A stretch of DNA of 64,000 nt from Arthrobacter sp. Soil736 (GCF_001428005.1 NZ_LMSB01000004.1:10046-74045), one strand, 5' to 3'; positions 36,657 through 45,263 are shown, counted from the first letter of the stretch. The notes: generated by a model not told the origin, from the sequence alone. Numbers and translations are program-made.

Positions 36657-37994
36657 ATGTCAGCCATAGATAACGTAATCGCGCATCAAGGCGGTGCCTC
36701 AGCCGCAAGTAAAAGACGCTTCCTGATCAGGATGGTCACCGTCCTGATCGGCGGCATGGTCCTTGACGGATACGTCCTCGGCATCATCGGTCCGGTGTCG
36801 GGGAGGATGGCCGAGGACCTGCAGCTCACTGCGTTTTGGCAGGGTCTGATCGCCGCGGCCGCTCTGATCGGCATCCTGATCGGCTCACCGATCGGTGGCT
36901 GGGCCGCCGACAAGTGGGGCCGTAAGCCAATTTTCATGTTCGACATCGGTCTATTCGCTATCGCGTCGGGAATGCAGTTTTTCGTCGACTCACCGACATT
37001 GCTCATTGTGGTGCGGTTGCTGATGGGCATCGCGATCGGCACCGAGTATGCGGTCGGCTGGCCCCTGATGGCTGAGTTCTCGCCCTCCCATCTGCGGGGG
37101 CGGCTAATGGCCGCAATGGGGATCGCCTGGTACGGCGGCTTCATGATCGCATTCGTGATCGGCCATCTGCTAAATGAGTACACCGATCTGAGCTGGCACT
37201 TCATCCTGGGTACGAGCACGTTCATCGCGGTGGCCATATTCCTCGCGCGGCTCGGCATGCCGGAGTCGCCACGCTGGCTGTGGAGCGTGGGCCGCAAGGA
37301 CGAGGCCCGCGCCCTCGCCGCAAAGTACATGCCCGACGACGCGCTTGACGACGTCCAGCACGAGGACGTTTGCAAGGGCAGCTTCCGGATGCTGTTCTCC
37401 AAGGCGCACTGGCGGTCCACACTGTTCATCTCGGCGTTCTGGTTCTGCGCCGTGACACCGTACTTCGCGATCGCCACCTTCGCCGACAGCGTGCTGAATC
37501 AGTACGGCCTCGCCGGCGGGCTCGCTGGCGGAGTCGGGCTCTCCGCCGTCGCCCTGGCCGGGGTCGTGATCACGTTCCTGTTGATCGAAAAGGCCGGCCG
37601 CCGCACGCTGACCGTCCCGCCGCAGTGGCTGTGCGCCGTCGTCCTCGCGATCATCGGCCTGTGGGCCGGCGCTCCGGCGCCCGTCGTGCTCATCCTCTTC
37701 CTGGTCTTCTCGTTCTTCAACGCGGGGTACAACACGTTGACGAACGTCTACCCGGGCGAGGTCCTCCCGACCGAGATCCGGGGGATCGGAACAGGCTTCG
37801 CGGCCGCCGTCAGCCGGGTCGGAGCAGGCATCGGCATCTTCCTCTTCCCGATGTCGATGGAGAGCCTCGGGGCTGGTCCCACCATGCTGATCGCCGCCGG
37901 AGTCGCCCTCCTCGGTGCCGGGTTGTCCCAGTGGCTGGCTCCGGAGACGAAGGGAAAGACCCTGACCGAGGCGGCAGCAGGCTACTCGCACTAA
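36657..37994 (+). CDS. MFS transporter (sugar/aromatic-acid porter type)
   Basis: 445 residues, 12 predicted spans. GGWAADKWGRKPIF between helices 2 and 3, MPESPRWL in the central loop, and EKAGRRTL in the second half are the sugar-porter-superfamily signatures. C-terminal LAPETKGKTLTE is typical. Transcribed from P1, next to amine-oxidation enzymes; substrate may be an amine or organic cation, not established. Confidence 0.9.
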   Translation: MSAIDNVIAHQGGASAASKRRFLIRMVTVLIGGMVLDGYVLGIIGPVSGRMAEDLQLTAFWQGLIAAAALIGILIGSPIGGWAADKWGRKPIFMFDIGLFAIASGMQFFVDSPTLLIVVRLLMGIAIGTEYAVGWPLMAEFSPSHLRGRLMAAMGIAWYGGFMIAFVIGHLLNEYTDLSWHFILGTSTFIAVAIFLARLGMPESPRWLWSVGRKDEARALAAKYMPDDALDDVQHEDVCKGSFRMLFSKAHWRSTLFISAFWFCAVTPYFAIATFADSVLNQYGLAGGLAGGVGLSAVALAGVVITFLLIEKAGRRTLTVPPQWLCAVVLAIIGLWAGAPAPVVLILFLVFSFFNAGYNTLTNVYPGEVLPTEIRGIGTGFAAAVSRVGAGIGIFLFPMSMESLGAGPTMLIAAGVALLGAGLSQWLAPETKGKTLTEAAAGYSH

Positions 37995-38019
37995 GGCTGA
38001 CCCCACGTAGCTCAATCAA

Positions 38020-38077
38020 GGCTCGTGGTCCTGTTAGACGGATGATACACACCCATCATCCAACAGGGCCACGAGCC
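38020..38077. terminator. Large perfect-stem hairpin after the MFS gene
   Basis: GGCTCGTGGTCCTGTT pairs with AACAGGGCCACGAGCC (one G-U) around a loop that itself contains GGATGAT/ATCATCC. It starts 26 bases after the MFS stop. A terminator is likely; the size is also compatible with a palindromic repeat element. Confidence 0.7.
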
Positions 38078-38149
38078 CTTCACGTCTACAGGTCGTTTGC
38101 GGTTCGGATTTCTTCCGCCAGGACGCGAATGCGTGGCCGGACGTCGTCA

Positions 38150-38259
38150 GGCCTTGGTGTCCGGGCTCGCGGTGGAGGACCCGCCGCTGGAGACCGTGCT
38201 GAACGTGGTTCGAGCACGAGGACATCGTCGCGGCGATGCGGTCCCTGCCCGAGGAATAA
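38150..38259 (+). pseudogene. Small coding remnant before P2
   Basis: One frame reads GLAVEDPPLETVLN and a second continues WFEHEDIVAAMRSLPEE before a TAA at 38257-38259. A frameshifted C-terminal relic is likely; the family is not recognised. Confidence 0.35.
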
Positions 38260-38265
38260 AAACCA

Positions 38266-38293
38266 TTGCATTAATCCTACAATGATGTATCTT
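38266..38293 (+). promoter_or_regulatory. Promoter/operator P2 before the FAD-oxidase operon
   Basis: TTGCAT (38266-38271), 16 bases, TATCTT (38288-38293), with ATCCT-ACA-ATGAT in the spacer. It matches P1 in 25 of 28 positions, far above the similarity of its flanks. Probably a shared operator for the upstream GntR regulator. Confidence 0.65.
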
Positions 38294-38438
38294 TTAAATG
38301 TGACGAACATCAACTTCTGGACAAGGCCGTTGACGGCCTTGTCTAGCGAAGTAAACAGCACACAAATGTAACCTCACACATTCCGTTCGGCGGTGACGCC
38401 GAACGGAAGTGACGGATCCGCCATCAAGAAGGAAGATC

Positions 38439-39818
38439 ATGAAAGACGTAGTAATTGTCGGAGGCGGTCTCGCCGGACTGTCCGCAGCTTGGCGGCTTCG
38501 GCACTGGGACACTGTGCTGCTGGAATCAGGGCACCGCATCGGCGGTCGGATCCGATCGGAGCGCCGTGGTGCCTACTGGCTGAACTGGGGAGGGCACGTC
38601 TTCGCCGGCCCAGGATCGTCCACGGATGCCTTGCTCAATGAAGTCGGCGTGACGGCCGTTCAGATCCCCGGATCCCTGCAGGCCTTGTCGATGAATGGGA
38701 AGTTCATTCGCGAGGGGCACATCGCCACCTACCCGTTCCGCATTCCGATGTCCCTTTCGTCCCGCATCGACACGCTGCGGGCCGGTCTGAAGGTCGTTAG
38801 CGGCGTCGCCAAGTACACGGGCGTCGTGAGGAAGCGTTCGGGGGAATCCGGCGCGATGCGCCAGCAGCGCATCTATGACTTCGAGAACGACAGCTCGTTC
38901 CTGGACTTCATTGGGAACCTGTCAGAGGACGCAGCCGCACTGTTCAAGACCACTGTCACCCGCTCCGCGGGTGACATGAACGAAATCTCCGCCGGCGCCG
39001 GAATCGGGTACTTCAGCCTGGTCCTGGGCATCGGCCAGGGGCTCAACCGGGGCATTGTCGGCGGCCCGTCCACCCTGACCGAGTCGATCGCGGCCTCGCT
39101 GGGCGACCGCATCGAGCTCGGAGCCACCGTGCAGGAGGTCGTGCACCGGAAGAACTCCGTCCTCGTCCGGTACAGCCAGGGCGGTGTCGACCGTGAAGTG
39201 GAGGCCCGCGCCGTCGTCCTGGCCACCACCGCTGACGTGTCGCACAAAATCGGCGTGGACCTTCCGGAGGACCTGCGCGGTGCACTCGGCCAGATCAAGT
39301 ACGGCCCGCACGTCAGCACGGCCTTCCTGACCAACGAGACATCAGCCCGGCCCTGGGATGACATCTATGCCATCGCGGCGCCGAAGCGCTCGTTCGCGAT
39401 CGCGCTGAACCAGGCGAGCATCGTCCGTGGTTCCGAGTCCGTGCGGAAGCCCGGCGGCAGCTTCATGACGTTCTCCCCGGCTGGCCTGGGGCGCGCGTTG
39501 CTGGACAAGAGCGATGAGGAAGTCGCCCGGACCCACCTCACCGATCTGGACCAGGTTCTCGGCCACGGGTTCGCTGACAGCGTCGTCGAGGCCAAGGCGG
39601 ACCGGTGGAAGAACGCTTCGCCCTACTGCTTCCCCGGCCGGGCCAAGCTCCAGTCGACGCTCATGCGGGGGACGGACCGCGTGTTCCTGGCGGGAGACTT
39701 CCTCGGAACCCTCTACACCGAAAGCTCCATCACCACCGGCTTCTCCGCAGCCCAGGAAGCCGCCAGCCTGCTTGCCACCGAGCGCCAGGCACAGCCTCAT
39801 TCCGGCTTCTCCATCTAG
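38439..39818 (+). CDS. FAD-dependent amine oxidase/protoporphyrinogen-oxidase-like protein
   Basis: 459 residues. N-terminal dinucleotide motif VVIVGGGLAGLSAAWRL, then RIGGRIRSERRG, and the C-terminal FAD-contact stretch VFLAGDFLGTLYTESSITTG with the family Ser/Gly pattern. It belongs to the NAD(P)-binding Rossmann flavin amine oxidase group and probably oxidises a primary or secondary amine to an aldehyde. GAAGGAAG precedes the ATG. First gene after P2. Confidence 0.85.
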   Translation: MKDVVIVGGGLAGLSAAWRLRHWDTVLLESGHRIGGRIRSERRGAYWLNWGGHVFAGPGSSTDALLNEVGVTAVQIPGSLQALSMNGKFIREGHIATYPFRIPMSLSSRIDTLRAGLKVVSGVAKYTGVVRKRSGESGAMRQQRIYDFENDSSFLDFIGNLSEDAAALFKTTVTRSAGDMNEISAGAGIGYFSLVLGIGQGLNRGIVGGPSTLTESIAASLGDRIELGATVQEVVHRKNSVLVRYSQGGVDREVEARAVVLATTADVSHKIGVDLPEDLRGALGQIKYGPHVSTAFLTNETSARPWDDIYAIAAPKRSFAIALNQASIVRGSESVRKPGGSFMTFSPAGLGRALLDKSDEEVARTHLTDLDQVLGHGFADSVVEAKADRWKNASPYCFPGRAKLQSTLMRGTDRVFLAGDFLGTLYTESSITTGFSAAQEAASLLATERQAQPHSGFSI

Positions 39819-39867
39819 CCCTGAAGCATCGTTGCACCTTAACCGTACTGAAAACGAGGAATCATTC

Positions 39868-40779
39868 ATGTCCAAAGATCTCCGCGGTGTCCTCACCGCA
39901 CTGTCCACCCCCTTTGACCAGGACGGGGCCATCGACGTCGACACCCTGCGGAGGGTCGTTGACCGCTCCATCGACGCCGGGGTCGACGGCGTCGTGGCCG
40001 CGGGATCGACGGGCGAGGTCGGCGCCCTGTCCTCCGAGGAGCGCCTCCTCCTCATCAACACCGTCATCGAGCACACGAACGGCCGCGTCCCGGTCATCGC
40101 CCAGACCGGCGCGACCTCGACTGCCGAGGCCATCCGGCTGTCGCAGGCGGCCGAGAAGTCCGGCGCTGACGTGCTCATGCTGATCACGCCGTACTACGAG
40201 CCGCTGTCCCTGGCGGAAACGGTCACGTACATCAAGGACGTGGCCCGGTCCGTCAAGATCCCGGTCATGCTCTACAACATCCCGGCCGTCACCGGCGTCA
40301 ACCTGGATCCGGCCACGGTCCGCGCGCTGGCCGAAGACGTGGAGAACATCCGCTACATCAAGGACTCGAGCGCGAACTGGGAACAGGCACTCCAGCTGAT
40401 CCACCACCACAGTGACGTCATCGGCACCTTCATCGGCTGGGACGCCTACATCTACAGCGCCCTCGCCGAGGGCGCGGCCGGCGTGATGGCCGGCACCGCC
40501 AACGTCGTCCCCAACGAGATCGTCGCCGTCAGCCGCCGCATCGCCGAAGGCGACCTCACCGGAGCCCGTGAACTGTGGAAGCAGCTGTACCCGGTCATCG
40601 ACGCGCTCCTCTCCGTGCCGTTCATCCCGTCCGTCAAGGCCGGCCTGACCCTGCAGGGCCTTCCGGCCGGCTCGCCCCGGCGCCCCACGGCCGACCTCAA
40701 CGCCGAGGACCTCGCACGGGTTCAGCACGCCCTGTCCGCCCTCAACGTGAAGGCGGGGGCACAGATGCCCGCCCAGTAA
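39868..40779 (+). CDS. DapA/N-acetylneuraminate lyase-family aldolase
   Basis: 303 residues, Schiff-base TIM barrel. Lys165 in RYIKDSS is the imine former, Tyr136 in YNIPAVTG the proton relay, and GSTGE (46-50) the carboxylate-binding loop (usual GTTGE). These enzymes add or remove pyruvate. Between an amine oxidase and an aldehyde dehydrogenase it may condense or cleave an aminoaldehyde-related oxoacid; the true lysine-pathway DapA is less likely here. GAGGA precedes ATG 39868. Confidence 0.86.
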   Translation: MSKDLRGVLTALSTPFDQDGAIDVDTLRRVVDRSIDAGVDGVVAAGSTGEVGALSSEERLLLINTVIEHTNGRVPVIAQTGATSTAEAIRLSQAAEKSGADVLMLITPYYEPLSLAETVTYIKDVARSVKIPVMLYNIPAVTGVNLDPATVRALAEDVENIRYIKDSSANWEQALQLIHHHSDVIGTFIGWDAYIYSALAEGAAGVMAGTANVVPNEIVAVSRRIAEGDLTGARELWKQLYPVIDALLSVPFIPSVKAGLTLQGLPAGSPRRPTADLNAEDLARVQHALSALNVKAGAQMPAQ

Positions 40780-40894
40780 GCCCTCCGGCCAAGCCCTGCG
40801 GCCGCGGTCCCGGCTTCCTCCCGCATCGGCGCGGGGACCGGATCACGGCCGCGGGGCACACCCCATAGCCAAAGACAGGACTTAAGGAATAACC

Positions 40895-42388
40895 ATGACT
40901 ACTTCAGAAACAGCATTGTTCACCGTCCGCAGAGGGGGAGACATGCCCGCTCCTTCCCTTCCTCCTTTCGGCCAGTTCATTGGGGGTGCGTTCGTCCCGT
41001 CGAGTTCGGCTTCAACGGTCGATGTGGTGAACCCGGCCACCGAGGAAATCCTGATGCAGGTGCCCGCCGGTTCCGTTGAGGACGTCGACGCCGCCGTTGC
41101 CGCTGCCGTAGCGGCCAAGGCGAACTGGGCAGCGAAGACTCCCAAGGACCGTTCCTCGGTCCTTCTTCGCATCGCGGAGATCATTGAGGCCAACCGCGAA
41201 CTTCTCGAAACCCTCGAAGCCGCGAACACCGGTAAACCGGCCGCCGTGGCCGAAGACGATATCTCGAGTGCGATTGACACCTTCAGGTTCGCGGCGGGCG
41301 CTGCCCGTGCCTTCACCGCACCCGGCGCCGGCGACTATGCAGAGAACCACACCTCGGTGATCCTCCGCGAGCCCGTGGGAGTCGTGGGCGTGATCACTCC
41401 GTGGAACTACCCGCTGTTGATGGCCGCCTGGAAGATCGCCCCTATCCTGGGCGCCGGCAACACCATGGTGCTCAAACCCTCGGAGCAGACGCCGCTGACC
41501 ACGCTCAAGCTGGCCGAACTCATCGCCTCCGAGGTTCCGGCCGGTGTCCTGAACATCATCACCGGCCCCGGGCGGGTGGTGGGAAGCCGGATCTCGGAAC
41601 ACCCCGATGTCGACCTCGTCGCCATCACCGGAAGCGTGGGCAGCGGCCAGAAGGTCGCCGCCAGCGCGGCCTCCACCGTCAAGCGCGTGCACCTGGAACT
41701 CGGCGGCAAAGCACCCGTCGTCGTGTTCGAGGACGCCGATCTGGAAGCCGCCGCGAAAGGCGTCCGCGCGGCCGGGTTCTGGAACGGCGGGCAGGAATGC
41801 GGCTCGGCGTGCCGTGTCCTCGTCCACGAATCGGTCGCAAAGCAGTTCACCGAACTGCTCGTGCGGGAGGTGAGCGAGATCTCCGTCGGCACTCCCGGCG
41901 CGGGCGACGACGTCGAAATCGGTTCCATGATCTCCAAAACCCACTACGAAAGGGTCCTGGCCGCACTCGAGGACATCCGCAACGACGGCCTGACGATCGC
42001 CGTCGGCGGCAACGCCATCAAGGGCCCGGGCTACTTCATCGAACCCACCGTCGTCACCGGTGTGCCCGCCGGCGCCGCGATCACGAGCACGGAAATCTTC
42101 GGCCCGGTCGTGTCCGTGGAGACCTTCAGCACCGACGAGGAGGCCATCACCCGAGCCAACGAAACCGTCTACGGGCTCGCCGCCTCCGTCTGGACCACGA
42201 ACTCCGCCCGCTCACTTTCCGTGCCCCGCCGGCTTGACTTCGGCACCGTCTGGGTCAACTCGCACCTCGTCATCGCCAACGAAATGCCCTGGGGCGGCTT
42301 CAAGGGCTCCGGCTACGGCCGCGACCTCTCCGTCTATGCCCTGGAGGACTTCTCCCGCACCAAACACGTCATGTACAACCACGGCTGA
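40895..42388 (+). CDS. Aldehyde dehydrogenase (gamma-aminobutyraldehyde/betaine aldehyde type)
   Basis: 497 residues. Catalytic Cys302 in GGQECGSACR, general base Glu268 in LELGGK, oxyanion Asn171 in TPWNYP, and GSVGSG for NAD. The GGQECGSACR variant and PWGGFKGSGYGRD fit aminoaldehyde dehydrogenases of putrescine degradation. ATG 40895 has AAGGA; ATG 40943 with a GGGGGAG site is an alternative. Last gene of the P2 unit, followed by a strong terminator. Confidence 0.88.
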   Translation: MTTSETALFTVRRGGDMPAPSLPPFGQFIGGAFVPSSSASTVDVVNPATEEILMQVPAGSVEDVDAAVAAAVAAKANWAAKTPKDRSSVLLRIAEIIEANRELLETLEAANTGKPAAVAEDDISSAIDTFRFAAGAARAFTAPGAGDYAENHTSVILREPVGVVGVITPWNYPLLMAAWKIAPILGAGNTMVLKPSEQTPLTTLKLAELIASEVPAGVLNIITGPGRVVGSRISEHPDVDLVAITGSVGSGQKVAASAASTVKRVHLELGGKAPVVVFEDADLEAAAKGVRAAGFWNGGQECGSACRVLVHESVAKQFTELLVREVSEISVGTPGAGDDVEIGSMISKTHYERVLAALEDIRNDGLTIAVGGNAIKGPGYFIEPTVVTGVPAGAAITSTEIFGPVVSVETFSTDEEAITRANETVYGLAASVWTTNSARSLSVPRRLDFGTVWVNSHLVIANEMPWGGFKGSGYGRDLSVYALEDFSRTKHVMYNHG

Positions 42389-42416
42389 GGCTGCTTTCCA
42401 TATTCAGGCCGCTGCC

Positions 42417-42450
42417 GATCATGCACCCCGGATTTCCGGGGTGCATGATC
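42417..42450 (+). terminator. Rho-independent terminator after the aldehyde dehydrogenase
   Basis: GATCATGCACCCCGGA and its exact complement form a 16-bp stem with a TT loop, followed by ATTTTCT. It is the clearest terminator in the window. Confidence 0.88.
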
Positions 42451-42542
42451 ATTTTCTCGATGCGGCCCGAAAAGCCAGAAGAACGTAGACCCCCAACAGT
42501 CGCGAAGGGCTCAAGCAGCCGGGAGCCTTGAAACCGGCCGGC

Positions 42543-43328
42543 CTAACCGTCGAGGAACCGCAGCAGAAACGGGACGGTGGCGTGCATCGTCTTGAGATCC
42601 CCGCCGCTGGCGGCCTGCTCACCGAGGTAATCGCCGTGGCCGCCGGGGACGATCAGCAGGCGGGCGCCCGGGATGACGCCAGCCATCCGCGCGGCATACC
42701 CGGCGGTGACAACATCGCGGTCGGCGCTCACCACCAGCGTGGAGGCTGCGATGGTGCCCAGCTCGTCGTCGGACCATCCGCGGAAGTCCACGATGCGCTG
42801 CCTGTCCAGTTCGAAGAGCCGTTCCAGGTGGCCGGGTTCAGGGTTGAGAAGGCGGTCAGCGTCCTTGTAGGTGTCCGGCATGTCATCGAGGGTGGCCTTC
42901 GCCATGCCGTCCCAGAACTCGTCCGGCACGGCATCGCGGGTCGCAAAGGTGGAGGCAGCGATGAGGCGCCGGACAATGGCGGGACGCCCTAGTGCCAGCG
43001 CGATGGCGGTGTGGCCGCCGGCGCTGAATCCCAGCACATCGACGGTTTGCACGTTGAGCTGGTCCAGGACGGCGAGGACGTCGCCGGCGGAGTTCTCGGC
43101 GGTGAGAGGGCGGCCGGTGGGCTGGGTGCGGCCGTGGCCCTCCTCCTCAACGGCGATCACCTGGCGCTGTTCGGCCAGCAGCGGGATGAGTTCGGCGAAG
43201 TTGGTGCCGATGGTGGAGCCGCCGCCCGGGATGAGGAGCAGCGGCGGCTGACCGGGCACCGCCCGACCGTGGACCTCGTAGTACATGCGAAGGCCCTGGT
43301 TGTCGGCATAGCCGTGGGTGAAGGTCAC
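42543..43328 (-). CDS. Alpha/beta hydrolase
   Basis: 261 residues. Nucleophile elbow GFSAGGH, oxyanion-hole region IPGGGST, and catalytic Asp/His near SADRD and PGGHGDY. It resembles small esterase/lactonase-type hydrolases. GTG at 43328 has AGGA upstream. Divergent from the ArsR fusion gene. Substrate unknown. Confidence 0.87.
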   Translation of the reverse strand: MTFTHGYADNQGLRMYYEVHGRAVPGQPPLLLIPGGGSTIGTNFAELIPLLAEQRQVIAVEEEGHGRTQPTGRPLTAENSAGDVLAVLDQLNVQTVDVLGFSAGGHTAIALALGRPAIVRRLIAASTFATRDAVPDEFWDGMAKATLDDMPDTYKDADRLLNPEPGHLERLFELDRQRIVDFRGWSDDELGTIAASTLVVSADRDVVTAGYAARMAGVIPGARLLIVPGGHGDYLGEQAASGGDLKTMHATVPFLLRFLDG

Positions 43329-43384
43329 ACGGCATCCTAACCCCGGGCGCTTCCGGCGAACAGGACTCAGACCCATGGAGAGCG

Positions 43385-43412
43385 GACGACGGCGGGACGT
43401 CCCGCCGTCGTC
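43385..43412. repeat. REP-like palindrome, copy 4
   Basis: GACGACGGCGGGAC followed directly by its exact complement, a perfect 28-base palindrome. The 3' flank TGCGTTTGGTGC resembles the flank of copy 1 (TGCGCTTGGTGC). Confidence 0.88.
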
Positions 43413-43470
43413 GGCCTGCGTTTGGTGCCGCTCCCCTGCCGCGCCGGCCAGCCGCCGTCGGACGGGGCTA

Positions 43471-43515
43471 ATCAATCAAAATAGTTTGATTGATCCATCT
43501 GGATGGATCTATAAT
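43471..43515 (+). promoter_or_regulatory. ArsR-type operators and leaderless promoter
   Basis: TTGATT (43486-43491), 18 bases, TATAAT (43510-43515), with the GTG start only seven bases on, so the mRNA is probably leaderless. Two perfect palindromes cover it: ATCAATCAAA-ATAG-TTTGATTGAT (43471-43494) and GATCCATC-TG-GATGGATC (43492-43509). ATCAA/TTGAT half-sites are typical of ArsR-family operators. Confidence 0.8.
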
Positions 43516-43521
43516 TTTCGT

Positions 43522-44331
43522 GTGAGCTACACCGCATCCCCGGAGGCACGGGCAACGTCATCGGGGTTCCTGCGCCTGGTTGGGCACCCCGTGCGGTGGC
43601 AGTTGCTGGGCGAGCTGGCACGCAGCGATCGGCAGGTCCGCGAGCTAACGGCGCTGGTGGGCCAGAGGCAGAGCCTGACGTCCTACCATCTGGGCCAACT
43701 GCGCGCTGCCGGGCTGGTGACCATGCGGCGCAGCTCGGCTGACGGACGTGACACCTACTGCAGCCTCAACCTGGCGTTGTATCGCGAGCGGCTTGCCGAG
43801 ACCGGTGCCGCGCTTCACCCCGGCCTGCGGCTGGTCCCGGCCGCGCTGACACCGCCGGCGGGCGGTCCTGGCCGGCCGCCGGCGCAATCACCCGTCCGGG
43901 TGCTGTTCCTGTGCACGGGCAACAGCGCCCGGTCCCAGATGGCCGAGGCGATTCTGGCGCGCCTGGGCGGCTCGCGGATCGAAGCCGCCAGTGCCGGCAG
44001 TCACCCCAAAGACCTGCACCCCGACGCCGTGCGCGTGATGCGCGAGCGCGGCGTCGACATCAGCGGGGCGCGCTCCAAGCATCTGAGGGAGTTCGTGGAG
44101 CAGCGGTTCGACTATGTGATCAGCCTTTGCGACCGCGTACGGGAAGTATGCCCGGAGTTCCCGGGGCCTCCGGCGATGGTGCATTGGAGCATCCCCGATC
44201 CGGCGGCCGAAGCAGCTGCCGGCCAGCCCAGTCACCCGGCGTTCGTCCGCACGGCGGACGAACTGAACACGCGAATCCAGTTCCTGCTGTACGCAATCGA
44301 GCACTTCCAAGCGAGTTCGGAAAGGAGCTAG
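43522..44331 (+). CDS. ArsR-type regulator fused to low-MW phosphatase/arsenate reductase domain
   Basis: 269 residues. Residues 10-95 form an ArsR winged HTH (LTSYHLGQLRAAGLV). Residues 126-265 are an LMW protein-tyrosine-phosphatase/arsenate-reductase domain with the CX5R loop CTGNSAR (131-137) and the DP of the acid loop (WSIPDPA). The HTH lacks the classical metal-binding CxC pair. No ribosome site, consistent with a leaderless transcript. Followed by a VOC gene with three bases spacing. A role in arsenate or oxidative/aldehyde stress is inferred. Confidence 0.88.
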   Translation: MSYTASPEARATSSGFLRLVGHPVRWQLLGELARSDRQVRELTALVGQRQSLTSYHLGQLRAAGLVTMRRSSADGRDTYCSLNLALYRERLAETGAALHPGLRLVPAALTPPAGGPGRPPAQSPVRVLFLCTGNSARSQMAEAILARLGGSRIEAASAGSHPKDLHPDAVRVMRERGVDISGARSKHLREFVEQRFDYVISLCDRVREVCPEFPGPPAMVHWSIPDPAAEAAAGQPSHPAFVRTADELNTRIQFLLYAIEHFQASSERS

Positions 44332-44333
44332 AA

Positions 44334-44726
44334 ATGCCCAACGAGCCAACGGACATGGTCAGCGTCCGATACATGGTGGACGACGTCGACGCGGCAATCG
44401 ACTTTTACACAAAGCACCTCGGATTCACCCTTAGGATGAGCGCCGCACCGGCGTTCGCCGACGTCGCACGCGGCCAGCTGCGGCTCCTGCTGAGCGGGCC
44501 AACCAGCTCGGCAGGCCGGCCAATGCCGGACGGCACATTGCCGACGCCGGGGGGATGGAACCGCATCCACCTCATCGTGGGCGACATCGCGGCCGAGGTG
44601 GACCGGCTGCGTGCGGCCGGCCTCACGTTCCGAAACAACATTGTCACCGGTCCAGGCGGTCAGCAGATCCTGCTGGAAGATCCGTCCGGCAACGTGGTCG
44701 AGTTGTTCCAGCCCGCCGGCGGATAA
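44334..44726 (+). CDS. VOC-family (glyoxalase/bleomycin-resistance-like) protein
   Basis: 130 residues, two beta-alpha-beta-beta-beta modules with GFTLRM, NRIHLIV, and DPSGNVVELFQP. AAGGAG seven bases before ATG. Translated right after the ArsR fusion gene, so probably co-regulated with it. Catalytic or binding substrate unknown; an ArsI-like lyase role would need conserved cysteines, which are absent. Confidence 0.85.
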   Translation: MPNEPTDMVSVRYMVDDVDAAIDFYTKHLGFTLRMSAAPAFADVARGQLRLLLSGPTSSAGRPMPDGTLPTPGGWNRIHLIVGDIAAEVDRLRAAGLTFRNNIVTGPGGQQILLEDPSGNVVELFQPAGG

Positions 44727-44805
44727 GCGCGCCGCGGGCCCGGACGTGCTGCCGCGGCCGACGGCGTGGCTCCGGAGTGTGCCAGTTCCAAAGCGGGACG
44801 ATCCG

Positions 44806-45204
44806 TCATTCGGTCACTGTGTCGGCGTGCCGGTGGGCTACCTTCCATTCGCCGCCTTCGCGGCGGTAGATCTGGGTGGCCCGCAGGGTGTAACTGCGCG
44901 GCTGGTCATAGACGGAGGTTGAGATGTGCTCCAGGCCTGCGGTGTAAGCCATGTCATCCACCACGTCATACGCCTGCAATTCGAACGTGTACGACGTGCA
45001 GTGGGAGAAAGATCTCTCGAGGGTTGCGAAGGCCTCGTCTACCTCCTGCTGCCCGAAGGCGTTGCGCCACGCACCCAGGATGCTCACGGGCTCGTTGCGG
45101 GACCAGAGCGCCCGGCGCGGGGCCGAGTCGCCGTTGTGAAGGGCCAGTTCCGCTTGGTACAGCGCGGATTTGACCCATGCCAAGAAATCGTCGCGGCCGG
45201 TCAT
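44806..45204 (-). CDS. SnoaL/NTF2-like protein
   Basis: 132 residues with an NTF2-type cone fold pattern: N-terminal helices (FLAWVKSALYQAELALHNGD), WSRNEPVSILGAW, and the C-terminal strand pair ending YRREGGEWKVAHRHAD, matching DUF4440/SnoaL_3 proteins. Unknown role; monocistronic. Confidence 0.8.
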   Translation of the reverse strand: MTGRDDFLAWVKSALYQAELALHNGDSAPRRALWSRNEPVSILGAWRNAFGQQEVDEAFATLERSFSHCTSYTFELQAYDVVDDMAYTAGLEHISTSVYDQPRSYTLRATQIYRREGGEWKVAHRHADTVTE

Positions 45205-45263
45205 GCCTCAGTATGCCCCCGGCCCGGTGGTTTGCACAGGCGTGACTGCGGAGTCTGGCTTTC

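Noticed and set aside
39514..39867. Upstream extension of the DapA-family frame
   Set aside because: Overlaps the FAD oxidase gene out of frame; ATG 39868 has a ribosome site and gives the family N-terminus.
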